A DNA stretch of 64,000 bases from Lenzites betulinus (taxonomy: Eukaryota > Basidiomycota > Agaricomycetes > Polyporales > Polyporaceae), in assembly GCA_022264855.1 (NCBI GenBank), contig JABYQU010000070.1, forward strand, positions 62,001 to 126,000. The letters are read 5' to 3'. A program made the translations under genes and the position numbers. Position 1 is the first letter of the stretch; each line of letters begins with the position of its first letter. Below are positions 1 to 11,573 of the stretch, piece after piece. The notes under the pieces are model-generated. The model had not been told where the DNA came from. It saw only the letters and a list, made by a program, of their open reading frames with translations, and made no database searches.

Positions 1-559
1 CTTCCGAACTCCGTGAACTTACGGCGTAGTCCTTCAGCGTAGCACCGATATCGTCAGCAATATTCTCGACCCACACCTTGCCGTCGGTCGATCGTCCGCC
101 AGCCAGTGCCTCGGGCGGTACAACAACAGGAGGCGCAAGGGGACCTCCATCTTCTCGACCTCCGTCAGTGTATGAGTCCTGGCAAAGCCCCAAGAAACAC
201 ACGGTAAGTTAAGATGTTCCCCCGCCGATCGACTTGCGGTATGATCATGTACGTACCCCGAAAGCGACGATAGTCTTGATGTTACCAAGGTCTATGCCCG
301 CGTTTACATCGGAAACATTACCAGACAATGGGCCACAAATGGGCGACACCGCCAAGTGAATTCCATTGTTGGGATCTTGTCTGAGCGACAGCTGGTATGC
401 CAAGACACGGCCATACAAGGGGAAAGACGAAAGAACCGAGAAGATGGTGATCCCCAAGGAGGTGACGGTGTGCTTCATGAGCGGTGAAGGAGCTGACAGC
501 AGTACAACGGCGATGAGCCCTAGAGAGACGAGACGAGCCCGTGCAGTGATACAATGCAT
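1..559 (-). CDS. GDSL-family lipase/esterase, N-terminal part (cut by window edge)
   Basis: The start ATG is at 559. Exon 1 (559-257) ends in ...TIVAFG, and the next exon begins at 178 with DSYTDGG, giving the block I GDSL-type motif FGDSYTDGG, whose Ser is the expected nucleophile of this hydrolase family. The intron is 256-179 (GTACGT..CAG). Two hydrophobic stretches lie near the N terminus (about residues 8-24 and 32-50), so a signal peptide or anchor is likely and the enzyme is probably secreted or membrane-attached. The C-terminal two thirds, with the other catalytic residues, lie beyond base 1. The family hydrolyses acyl or acetyl esters; related fungal carbohydrate esterases act on plant cell-wall acetyl groups, but the substrate cannot be read here. 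Confidence is high for the family and low for the substrate. Confidence 0.8.
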
Positions 560-2051
560 CTTGCGTATATAGACGTTATAAGAGCTATTCCTCAGAGGTG
601 ACACGAGACCTAGGCGTACAGCGGTCCGGGAGTCTGATAGAAAGCCTAGAAGAGAGCACCTATGGTCGTGGACCGGTGAGAGTGGTGTCAGAGGACGAGA
701 TGGGCACATAGAGCATGCGGAGAGGATGCCTACAGGAAGATGAGAAGGAGCGGGGAAGAGGAAGTTAGCGTAACAGTTCGGGGAATTCGCTAGTAATAGG
801 AAGCTGCATAACCGTACTAGAGCACCAGGTGACCGTGGAGCGAGAGCATCAGACCGCGTCCAGGTGAGCAAGTATGATGATGGGACTCGGCAAGGCAGCA
901 AGCCGGGCATAGCGTATATAAACATCACGCTAAAGAGCTGAGTGCATACGACAGGCAACGAAACCTCGGAGATCTTGGAGGACGGGATTGAGTTGAACTC
1001 ACTGCGTACAAGGCCAACTCAGCCGACCTATGAGGAGATGGACTCACACGAGTACTTAGCTGCTTCGATATGGGTAAAACTGGTATTACAGCGAGAGCCA
1101 GGTGAACGAAACGGTACTCACTATACAGTCAGTTCCTTGATACCTGCGAAGGCTGTCGGAGGGACGATGAGGAGGAATGCCCGTTCGCGCATGGTGCGTC
1201 CATATTGGTGTCCTGACTCGCAGATGGGCAGGTCGACCGTCGAGGTAAATCTGGCTTCAATCCAGAAAACTTGGACTTCGATAATGTGCCGCGCCCTGGG
1301 TTCAAGGAGCCATGCATATGTTAGCCCAGGCAGCGGTGGTCAAAACAGGACAACTTCAAGCGAATGGGCGCCAAATGGGCGCTAGGAGTCGTTCCAGGTC
1401 ACGGGGCTTCCTTGACCTAGGGCAGGCCCTCTGAATACTGAGAAAACGCTCGCGCTGCCTTGATCTCGCTCTCGCATTCAAGTTCTAAATCGCATTATGA
1501 GCTCCAGGATAATACCATGCTGGACAGGCTGACAAGAACGCCAGACGGATGTAGTATCTGGAGAAGTTAGGGATGAAACATGTGCCGTTCCGCATACAGA
1601 GATCTCAACAGTAGTCTGCCGTACGTTCAACGTGCGTACCCAACTTCTTCCCCTTGTACCTGTTCTGTCTTTCTAACGCCAAGCCTTTCTTTTGAAGCTG
1701 ATACTATCGATTGAACAGGAAATACTGCGATCTTTGTCGCAATCATAGCGCGCGTTCGGTAACATGGTGCCGTGTGCGAGCGCGCCCGGCCATAGAACGC
1801 CAGAACTCAGGACAACGAACTGCTGTGTACATTCCGCCGATCCATCACAGCCTCTCTGGTATACCAATTCACGAATATCTCTGAAAGCATGTTGCATCAT
1901 GCTGTGCGGTCGCGGGATATGCAGCCCGCTGTCGGACCTCGGCGATCCTTGGTCGCTTGGCTCGCAACAGGACCTCGTTTCGTGAGTGACCACCGCGGTT
2001 GTCTTCCGGGCGTGCCCCAAAGCACCGGTGCCGGAGAGCACGGTGGGGTGG
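560..2051. other. Intergenic stretch, no supported gene
   Basis: Open frames here are short, on both strands, and without recognisable motifs or consistent intron structure. About 1.5 kb separates the GDSL gene (leaving leftward) from SSP1 (leaving rightward), so it should contain both promoters. Nothing else is seen. Confidence 0.5.
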
Positions 2052-2059
2052 TATAAGAA
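2052..2059 (+). promoter_or_regulatory. TATA box of SSP1
   Basis: TATAAGAA lies 76 nt before the ATG of the small secreted protein at 2135. The same octamer is found upstream of the paralogue at 53443 (minus strand) and within the TATATAAGAA upstream of the GH92 gene. Confidence 0.5.
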
Positions 2060-2134
2060 CACGTCCGCCGCCCTGAAAATAGGTAAGCACGCTGCTCATC
2101 CTCCACCACCGACACCAGCACTGCTTCAGACAAC

Positions 2135-2886
2135 ATGCGCTTCTCCACTGCCTCTGTCCTTGCCATGTTCGCTGCTACCGCGTTCGCTCAAGACACTCTC
2201 ACGATAAACACGCCGTGCGTTCAGAATCAAGGATTTATAGTGCTAGTGGGCTAACATTAGTTCCCGTACTAGTGCTAACGCTACTCAGTGCGAGACTACC
2301 GTAGTCACCTGGAACGGCGGTGTTGGTACGTCGCAATGGGATTAAGACAGTATGTACAATATACTGACAGGAGATCTCTCACAGCTCCGTTTAACCTGGT
2401 ATGATTCGTCCTCCTCGGGTATTATGTGGTTTCTAACCCTTTCGTCACCGCAAAATCATTACGTTGTAGTCGTGAGTGAACCATTCGCATTCATTTTGTT
2501 TTGCCTTTCATCAATCACTCCTTGCTGCAGTATTGTGTTCGACAGGACGGCAGAGCACTTTAACGGCCTGACTGAACGTACCTTCTCGTGGAACACGGAT
2601 ATCCTCGCTAGTGAGTGCCGTAGACTGGCTCACCGCTGCCACCATGGGGCTCGAATCGAATGAGGCACTTACGTTCACGTCCGTGTTCATTTCAACAGAC
2701 AACATCGTGTTCTTCTTCGTCATCGACGCAACGTCTCACACAGCACAGTCCTCCCTGATCCCGGTCCAGCCAAGCAGTAAGTGCCGATCTCGCTTTTATA
2801 TGCTCGTGTTCCATGACTGAATTGCGCTTTTCGTTGTGGATGACTCTTTGCAAACAGCGGACTTCTCCTGCATTCACTCGTCCTAG
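2135..2886 (+). CDS. Small secreted protein SSP1 (seven-exon family with a 2-nt exon)
   Basis: A 111-residue protein with a clear signal peptide (MRFSTASVLAMFAATAFA) followed by DTLTINTP. Exons: 2135-2214, 2273-2325, 2385-2398, 2470-2471, 2531-2610, 2699-2776, 2858-2886. The mature domain carries a QCxxxxxxW segment, a PFNL strand, and ends in DFSCIHSS; the two Cys could form one disulphide. The fold resembles the short beta-sandwich of Kre9/KNH-type or 'Ser-Thr-rich GPI-anchored family' domains, but no GPI tail is present; this is inference. The third exon is 14 nt and the fourth only 2 nt (TC), bounded by AG and GTGAGT; frame is kept only if both are used. Coding length is 336 nt with the 2-nt exon. 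Six relatives lie at 47.5-58.2 kb. Function unknown. Confidence 0.75.
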
Positions 2887-4500
2887 AGTAGGCAAGAAGC
2901 GGTCATACATAATTAGGCGTACCCTTTCCATAGTCTTATAGTACAACATGTGCTTGCTACTGACTAGTACGGAGCCTGCTTAGGGATGTTTGGTGGTGGC
3001 GTCGAGCTGCGGGCGCAACGCCGCCGCATCGTTGATTTTCCTCCGCCCGGAACGCAAACATGGCATGGTCGTAATTAAGCTCATTGGCCGGCTCTATGTG
3101 TGTCGGAGCAGACAACATGATTCAAGGTAACAGTGAGGTCATCATCCACGGGTTAGCTTACATGGTTTAGTTTATTCGTACACCGCCTGGATCTGTCGAA
3201 GAAGTAGCAGCTGAACGATGAACTTCCGATGTGTGAGAAGTATTGAGCGCCCGTGCTTGCCACTCGAGGACGTCGCATTCGATGCTTGTTATCGAACGTC
3301 ATGGCGTCGACACCTGCAGCCTCCTTGCTACTGCGTTCTACCTGTCTCTACCACTCAAGAGTACTGCTACATCGTCATGGATACCTATGCTCGCCTCCGC
3401 ACTTGCATATCCAATTTGTCATACATTTCACGCACATCCGGCGGTTTCGACGGCGCTAGCGTACGTCCTGCAGTTCGACACACTGATGCTTAGCTGAGTT
3501 ATACTGCAGGGTAGGTTAAAATATCCAGTGAGAAGTGCTCGGACTACCAGATACCAGAATTGTGCGCCTATATATTGTGATATCAGTGTGGTACCGTTGT
3601 ACCTGCCTTCCATTTCTGCCCGTATGATTCTTGATACATGGTAAGAATTTACAGTATACCTTCCATTACTGATCAACATGATGCCCGCCTTGAATAGCTT
3701 CAAATTATTCAGTCTCTCACATGTTCGACACTGGCACACGAAGGAGACAGGCATTTACGTTTCAGGTCCAGCGAGGCACTCATGGCGGCCTGTGGCAACT
3801 CTCGACTGGCAATGCCGACACATCATATGTAACCTCTGTCAGCTTGCTGAGGATAGTAGACAGTGAAACCGCTGCACACTGGTGTCCGGTACGTCCTCCA
3901 CCCAAATCGTACAGTCTTGAGGAATAGAGCAATAGCAGAGTCTCTTCAGCCAAGAAGACGACAATAGTATACAGCTCCAGTCACGAGCCCACATCGACAT
4001 CAGCCGCCATGCTCACACGGCGGGACGACACAACATCACGCATGGCTACTGTGCTTCTCAACTTCCTGATCCTCCGTGTCTTACCTTTTGTGTCTATCTC
4101 TTTAGACTACCTCAGACGTAACCTGCTCACGGGGCGCACGACGCTGACTATGACATCAACTCTCCAGAAGGAAGTTACCGTAAGCATAGCGTTCACAGCC
4201 CTCGTTCGGACTCACGCGCTGAATACCCGGCTTTCCAGTCTTTCTCAATAGGTCTTCCTTACCGCAACCACCTCCGCCGATGTTCGGTGACTGCTTCCAG
4301 GTGAGCGGGTGACGTCGCGCCTGTGCGCGAAGATGCAATCATGGGTTCCTCGACCACATGCGTGCAGGCCGGGCCATTGGGCGGCGACCGGCAGCGAGAC
4401 CACCGCTTGCCCCTCAGGTCTTTGCGGATGTCTGTGCTTCGAGTCTTCCATGCCCTATGTGACCACTCCGGGATGGACATCTCCCGTGTACTGCCCGTGA
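2887..4500. other. Intergenic stretch with a possible decayed SSP fragment
   Basis: There is no intact gene. Around 3720-3890 two pieces resemble the last large exons of the SSP family: an FDTG...QAFTFQVQRG-like piece and a TSVSL.RIVDSETAAH-like piece. Neither has the flanking 14-nt or 2-nt exons or a signal peptide, so this is at best a relic. The rest of the interval shows nothing recognisable. Confidence 0.25.
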
Positions 4501-4503
4501 GAG

Positions 4504-4513
4504 GTATATAAGA
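4504..4513 (+). promoter_or_regulatory. TATA box of the GH92 gene
   Basis: TATATAAGAA lies about 65 nt before the start ATG at 4573, the usual spacing for a fungal gene with a short leader. Confidence 0.5.
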
Positions 4514-4572
4514 ATGGGGTAACGTGGTCCTGGATGTACGGCTGCTCTCATCTGAGCTTGGGAGCGTCAACC

Positions 4573-7500
4573 ATGGTTCACCCTCTTCCCCTATGCGTTT
4601 CCTTGGCCTCTGTTATTACTACAGCTTTAGCCCTCTCGCGTCCTAGCGTCGGTTACCGCACTGACAAAAGGGCCGATGTTCCGATCCAAGACCCTGCCAG
4701 TCATGTCAACCTTTTCATAGGAACGACCAGCTCGGGGCACGCGTTCCCAGGTGCGCCCTCATGGTCCTTTCGGTTATAGAATTACCATCGCAGCTACTCA
4801 CATCGTGTATAATTCTCAGGAGTGACCTTGCCACACGGAATGGTGAAGACAGGAATCGATACAGACTCCCCAGACAATGTATGCTGATACCCGTCCATGT
4901 TGCCCAGCGATTACTGAATCATAGTCATCAGCATGCGGGCTATGACTCCAACCCCTCCTTCTCGGTGACTGGAGTCTCCCAGTTGCACGATGACGGCACT
5001 GGAGGAGTATGTGTTTTCCTACCTTCCCGTTAGCTGCCAATACTCACCGGCACCTACTCTTTGGTTGCATAGTCCGTCCCGCTTTCCATCTTCAAACTCT
5101 ATCCCTTTGCGTCGTGTGGCGGCGACAATAGGTTCGAAATATGCGCATGCGATATCAACTCACGCAAGGCGTTGCGCAAAACGCTTGCAGACGGTATGTG
5201 TTTCCCTAATCTAAACAATGATGCGATGACCTGAATGCAACATCTTAGGGTCACCCGATGATGTGGCTGAGCCCGGATACTTCGCGACCAATCTTGTACG
5301 TCTGGTCAATCTCTTGTACGGAAATACCTATTTACAGGGGACTTCGTGTCGTGCAGTCCACGGACATCCGAATCGAGCTGACTGCAACACGCCGCGCTGC
5401 GCTACATCGGTACGCGTTATATTTTCGTTAAACCTTGAATACCCACACTTAGCCAGGTGTCATGCAGATACACATTCCCGGCGAACTCGACGATCCCACG
5501 AATGGTCATTGATGTCACGAACGATGGACAGCAAAGTAGCTTGAACCCCATCGCCCACATAGACCCCGACACGGGGCGCGTCACCGGTATGTCGCATGTG
5601 TTCTTTCAGCGTATTACGAGTGTTGAGGGACCGGGTTATAGCGGGTTCTACGTTTGCAGCAAGTTTCGGACCAAGCTCCTACCGCGCGTACACCTGTGTG
5701 GACTTCAAGGGCGACGGATTTGACTTGGTACGTCTTGTAACACCATGTATACGGCGTGAAATGCGCAATGAGTTAATGCGTCAAATAGGGCAAGCCGGCA
5801 GAGTACGGCACTTACCTAGGTAACTCGCCGATCCGTGGCCTTGTCGACGGCTCTCAAGAGTACACGGGTACGAATGCACTCGATTTCTCCCAACTAAGCT
5901 AACTGAGTAGTGTGTGCCTTGTAGGTTATCGCAGCGAATTCGGCGCCCTTCTGGGGTTCAAGCAAAACGGCAACAGTGCGTGTATTCTACTATCGCAACG
6001 TTCGCCTTCTATAACGCAGTGCACGCACCCTTTCTCTTTGTATCTCGGCTTCACAGGCACAACAGAGATACTCGCACGTGTAGGGATGTCCTTCATCTCA
6101 ACCGACCAAGCATGCAAGAACGCCGAGTCCGAGATTCCCTCATTCGACTTCGACGGAACGCGTGCCGCCGCGCGCGCTGAGTGGAACGAGCTCCTGGGTC
6201 GCGTGCAGGTCGAGACTGAGGGCGTAGACGACACCACGGTCGAGCTGTTCTATTCGTCGCTATACAGGACGCACATCTCCCCGGCAGATTGTGAGCTATT
6301 CGGTTTCAGATAAGTCATTAGAACGCTAATGGTGCATAGATTCGGGCGAGAATCCGCTGTGGGACTCAGACGAACCGTACTACGATTCGTTCTACTGCAA
6401 TGTAAGCCACTGCTTCCTAAATGATTAGGCCCATGATGATTGATGTACCTTTTGTTTTCGAAGTGGGACACGTTCCGCACTCTGTACCCTCTCATGTCCC
6501 TGCACGATCCCGAGAACTTCGCTCGTATTGTGCGAGGTATGATCAACATCCAGCAGCATGAAGGTACGCTCCATCTGGCTCGAGCCGTGTTGTCACGTTG
6601 ACGTTCCTTTACCACAGGCTGGCTTCCGGAGTGTCGCGGTGCAACGGCGAAGCAGTGGATTCAAGGCGGCAGCAGTAAGTCGTCGATCACTGCGTGCGGC
6701 CGAGCATGATTACGATCCTCTATCGTAGACGGCGACCCCATTCTGGGAGAGTTTTTCGTGAAGTGCGCCCATCACTGAAGAGCATATTGCCCTCTGAAAT
6801 ATACTGATCATTCATATTTCACAGGTTCGCTGATCAAGCTGAGTCTCTGGGGGTTTCTGCGGACGCACTTTATAACGCGCTGCTCGCCGATGCCGAAGAC
6901 CAGCCAGCAGACTGGAACCTGCAGGGTAGACAGGTGAACGTGTGGAAGCAGTATGGGTATATCCCACAGGATTTGATTGAAGCTGGTGGTGCGAACACCA
7001 AACAGGTCTCGAGGGCTCTCGAGGTGCGCCGATGTTCTCATGAAATTAAATTCGTAGGTATTGAAGTTTGTTTTACAGTACGCTTTCGGCGATTTCGCAA
7101 TCTCTCAAGTAGCGAGGGCTCTGAATAAGACCGACGATGCTGCGAAGGCGAGTACCTCACGTTCGCGCGAAGCGTGTAATTGGTATTCAATGAGCGCACA
7201 TGTATAACAGTACGCCAAACGTGCCGGCAACTTCGTCAACGTGTGGAATCCCAACGTGACTGCGAGTGACAACAGTTCAATCGTCGGCATGGTCCAGGTA
7301 TGTTCATTCATGCATCCCTTGTTCTAGTGCTGATGAATACTTTGCTGTATAGCCGCGCTTTGTGAACGGGAGCTTCGGATTTACAGACTCACAACACTGC
7401 AGCCCGAACGACCACACTGGAGATAACTGCTTCCTGTTCAACACCAACTTCGACGGGTTCTACGAGTCCTCCCCTATTGTGGTCCGTTTCTCATATGCGC

Positions 7501-8340
7501 TAACCAGCTATCTATATCTTTCTGACACACTTTTATAGTATTCTCAATTCGTCCCTCAGGACAACGCAAAGCTCATCGAACTGCAAGGTGGCGCGGATAA
7601 GTTCGTCGCTCGGTTGGACTTTATCTTCGACCAAGTGCGTCAGCATTTCCGCGCTATAGAAAGAGACACTCACTAATATTGTTTGCGAAGAACTACTTCG
7701 ACTCGACGGACGAGCCATCCCAGCAGATCCCCTTCATGTACCACTACGCGAACAAGCCTGGACACAGCACGCAGCGTTCACGCCAAGTCCTGGCAGAACA
7801 CTTCAGCACGGCCACCAATGGCCTGCCGGGGAACGACGGTTCGTGTGCCTTGCCTACTATTAGAAGACTACTAACGACGGATTGTGCTCACGACTCGACA
7901 ATATGATAGACTCGGGCGCTATGGCGAGCTATGTCGCGTTCTTCCTCGCCGGGCTGTACCCGGTTCCCGCGACAAAGCAGTATCTACTCTCCTCGCCGTT
8001 CTTCCCCCAGATATCGTTCTTCAACCCCGCTTTCAACTCTACCACCACTATCATAGCGCACAATTTTGCGGGTAATCCATCGGACGGTACTGGGGGCACC
8101 GTTTTCGTCCAGGTACGTCACGAACATAGATGTCTATCTTTCTGACTTTCCTGATCGATGCCGACGTAGAATGTAACGATTGACGGCAAACCGGCAAAGT
8201 CGAACTGCTTCCTCGAGTGGGACGTCTTCCAGAGGGGCGCGACCGTGGAGCTTACGCTGACTGACAATCTCGAGGTTACATGCGGGGATGTTGCGGGTGC
8301 CCTCCCCCCTTCGCTGTCGACCGGTGGTTTCGATGCCTGA
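4573..8340 (+). CDS. GH92 family alpha-mannosidase (secreted), 23 exons
   Basis: Starts MVHPLPLCVSLASV (signal peptide, ATG in CAACCATGG context) and soon gives DPASHVNLFIGTTSSGHAFPGA, the N-terminal signature of glycoside hydrolase family 92. Downstream exons give VTLPHGMVKTGIDTDSPDN, RVGMSFISTDQACKN, FYSSLYRTHISPAD, MYHYANKPG, the GNDDSGAM motif and a C-terminal beta domain ending ...STGGFDA. GH92 enzymes are Ca2+-dependent inverting exo-alpha-mannosidases that trim fungal cell-wall mannan or N-glycans. I could follow 23 exons in frame to the TGA at 8338-8340. The intron at 5296 must use the acceptor at 5356 rather than the nearer one at 5337, which would break the frame. One intron (after ...DDAAK, near 7149) has a GC donor. 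No break was found; the gene looks functional. The enzyme probably acts outside the cell. Confidence 0.9.
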
Positions 8341-8387
8341 GCTACATGAACGTCGGGCATGATGAACGGCCCACATAAGGCTAGTAG

Positions 8388-9160
8388 CATCTGGTAGTAT
8401 CGACATATACATCATAGTGTCCCATGGCCTGCCAATCGCGGCACGCGCTGGAGTCCTGGACCACCCTTGGCGTCGTGGCGTAACAGGGTGTCTCCCCGCG
8501 GCCGGTAAGTATACTGAACGGCGGCGATACTACCAAAAAATGGAAGATGTGCGCGTTCGCGCGATGGCGGATCGAACGCACCGTCCCGGCTTCCCGCTCC
8601 CTGTCACTCAATGATAAATCCCATCAAGCTACCGGCCAGGTAGTTGTAATCGACAGGGGGATGAAGTCATGAACACAATGAGATCGTGTGAGGCAGACGG
8701 CACGCCAGGACTTCCGACTGTGCGCACCAGACTGGGCCACCCCAGAGTCCGGCACGCCGCCCTAGAGAGCCCGAGCGGGCAAAGAAGCCAGAATTGCGCG
8801 CGCGCACAAACGAGTCTAATAGTAATACGACTCAGAGTGCACGTGCATATTGAAAGTGCGCAGGCTTGAGATGAGCCTGTCGTGTCGATCGTACCTGACT
8901 CCGGCAATGTAACGGGATATACATAGCAGCGTCATCGACTCGTTGCCCCATGTTGATATTAGTATGGCGGCGGCGGCGCAGCGGGACGTCCGACGTCGAC
9001 GTCTGAGAGATTTCCCCCGCATAGTCCCCGGGCCCGTGTATGTCCAATATCCAATCTGCACTCGCAGCCGTCGAGCCGGGGCGTTGAATCTGGAAGCCTT
9101 TGCAGCTCAAACCCTTCGCAGCTGCGCACGCATAGGCGTATCGTACCGTCGGTATCGCTG
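8388..9160 (+). repeat. Dispersed repeat, copy A (inverted copy at 36.3-37.5 kb)
   Basis: Most of this stretch matches the reverse complement of 36345-37495. Shared landmarks include GGCAGGCCATGGGAC near one end, CCGCGGCCGG, GTACGATCGACA-like and GACGTCCGACGTCGACGTC blocks, in the same order. Copy B carries roughly 205 extra bases (about 37195-37400). Identity looks like 75-85 % by eye. No coding frame is conserved between the copies, so it is probably a non-autonomous transposon or segmental duplicate. Ends are approximate. It begins immediately after the GH92 3' end. Confidence 0.6.
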
Positions 9161-10505
9161 ACGCCATAACGTCGGTAGGCCCCCTGTACAGTGGACGCTG
9201 AGAACAGGGAGGTTTGTTAGGTTTACACACTTCAAGGACTCAAACTCCGTGACAAGCGCAGCATGCGTACCTATTCTGACGAGGCATTTATTGAGGTTGT
9301 GGTAGCCGTGTTAAAAGATGACGGACTGCCCAACGGCCCGCCAGTGTTGGTAGATAGATTGTCGCATGCACCTTGTGGACGAGCAGCGTCAATCCTGTTG
9401 ACATCAACTCGGGGATATACACAGTAACGTCTTGCGGAAGCTGAGAAACCCGCGCTGCCAGTGTCGCAAACCAGAGAAGTCTCGCGAGCAGCCATCTGCA
9501 TGGACGCCGCGTCAGAGACATGACAGGTCCGCGAGCGACCTGTTTCTGTATTGAATGGCCTCGGTCGTTGCGAAGAGTGATTTCGAGGACTCACCTGCGC
9601 GGATTCGTGCGGCGATGATGGCACACCAGCTGGCCCATTGGTATGGTTTACATCCGGGCCGTTGTGCATAACAGAAATCTCTGCGTCACAGGGCCCCGGG
9701 TCTCCAGGTTCTGCGAAAACAGCCATCTGCTCAGATATGGCGGTGGGAGACAAAGCGGGTTCTGGAGAGTCCTGTTCAGTGCATATGAGTTGGACACCTT
9801 TAGACTGTATGAATAAGCAATGTGAAGACTCACATGTATAGTATCTTGACGCGGCGACGGCGTACCGCCTGGACCAGAAGAGGGACCCTCTTGTATGTTG
9901 GAAGTTTCTGCAGCTGCCTGCGCCAGCGGCGAACTATCTGCACGACACTCTGATGCCGAGCTAGTGGTTGATACTCCGGTCGATTCGGGGTCCGTGGCCG
10001 GGATCTTCTCTATGAGACGTTCAGAGAGTTCCACAGATAATGAAAAGTATTTGCAGTCTTTGACATATGCGCTTTCTAGAGGGTGATCGAGCTTGAGACT
10101 TAGCAGCCGGACGTATAACGTTGAGACTCCATCGGCACTGGTACGGACAGTGGTACAGTCGAGGATCGGAAATAGGGCCTCGGCGATCGTACGCGAGGAT
10201 GAATCGTAGATCTCAAAGGATTCGCTTCGACGGCCTGTATCGACAACCGTTTCAGATGTCGTTACAGATGTGTCACCGAGGGGGTGTTCAGATGAAACAC
10301 CGGCAAGTTCTAGAGATACGAGGGGGGCCGACTCGATGGCGAAATGGCCGGAAATAACCCTAGACGGCGGGAGCTCGACGCCAAGTTGCTGCCGGAGTTC
10401 AAGTTCAATCAGGATAGGGGGTATATGCATATCCCGGTCATCGTGAGGGCGCTGCTCTCTTGCGCTGTCTATGTTGAGAGTTGTGGTGAGAATCAACCTG
10501 CGTGG

Positions 10506-10915
10506 AATCTGCTAGCGTCGCAAAGAGGATGTCCTGGGCGGCTGAGCGGAAGACGACGCGAGTGGAGGACCGGGCGTACTCGCTGCTCGGGATCTTCGGG
10601 GTGCACATGTCCCCGATCTACGGCGAGGGGACGAACGCATTCCTCCGGTTGCAGGAGGAGATCATCAAGCACATCCCCGACCAGAGTATTTTCGCATGGG
10701 ATGTGAGCCGCACTGTGGTGACATTGAAAAAGGATCCGGAGGCTGGTAAGTGGTACTGTGAGAGTTGGGATCTGGGTGGATCGGGACTACTGGCGGCTAC
10801 CCCGGACGCTTTTGGACATTTCAGAGACGTCACCCCCATCACACTTGCCGATTTTGCAACGGACATCGGCCGTCCACACGCGATTCCGCCGCCTCGGCTA
10901 CACTGCATATTCACC

Positions 10916-10950
<35 letters not shown>

Positions 10951-11573
10951 GGTCAGAGGGTATATTGCTATAGTAAGTAGCAGGTAGTGCCTGTACGGCC
11001 GTCTACGTGCATATTCACCCCTCAAGGCGCCCGGATCGAGCTCATGACTATCACTCATTCCCCCGAACTCTTGCGGAGGCTGGTTGATGAATACTCGAGT
11101 TCCGCTCGTTGCCCAAAATGCAGGGAAGCGACGGCCAGTAGCCCGCTTCGAGGGGTAGCGCTCCTGCGCTGCACAGATCGCGACGGTCGCCTGATCGCGC
11201 TCCCCCTGCGCTGCTCAGAAGAAGACGTGGGGGCGGCGGAGAACGTCATGATCAGCATCCAGGAAAGCTGTGGCCAGTGGGGGCATACGTCTCCCCGTGT
11301 TCTGCGCCTGTCCGCGGCCGTGTTGACCGATCCTAACGTGGCGCCGACGTGCGGTGAGGTGACCATCCTACGTCACTCGCGGGAGCCTGTTGAGCCCAAG
11401 GCACGCAGGGGCGGCTTTTCGATACATCGCGGCAAGTGGGATGATGCAATGTCCCAGTGGTATCACGATGGAAAGGTGCCTGAGATCCGGCTTGCACCCA
11501 ACTGCGAGGAGGATCTGCGCAGGGTCGGGTTTACGCTCACTCCGCTCCAGTTGCACCAGCCTCACTTGGACGA
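10506..11573 (+). pseudogene. Inverted middle segment of the HET gene
   Basis: Reads on the plus strand as the region that follows the HET domain in related proteins: VAKRMSWAAERKTTRVEDRA, YGEGTNAFLRLQEEIIKHIP, DQSIFAW. It runs on after the small insertion as QGARIELMTITHSPELLRRL to about LRRVGFTLTPLQLH. It has no start of its own and runs opposite to the two flanking parts of the same gene. One 5-bp microhomology (GTGGA/TCCAC at 10502-10506 and 11574-11578) fits a simple inversion. Confidence 0.7.
10920..11007 (-). mobile_element. Small retroposed insertion with poly(A) tail and 16-bp target duplication
   Basis: A run of 30 T followed by 58 bp of unique sequence is flanked by perfect direct repeats TGCATATTCACCCCTC (10904-10919 and 11008-11023). 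On the minus strand this is a 58-nt RNA-derived body with a 30-nt A tail. This is the hallmark of LINE-type target-primed reverse transcription of a short RNA (SINE or truncated transcript). Removing the insert plus one repeat restores the HET reading frame ...HCIFTPQGARIEL..., so the insertion is secondary. The donor RNA was not recognised. Confidence 0.75.

Noticed and set aside
5296..5356. Apparent one-base frameshift in the GH92 gene
   Set aside because: It appears only if the acceptor at 5337 is used. The CAG ending at 5356 gives a 61-nt intron and an in-frame join (ATNL then STDIRIELTATRR).
10618..10980. Lys-rich or Phe-rich peptides around the T30 tract
   Set aside because: They are translations of the poly(T)/poly(A) tail of the retroposon, not protein.
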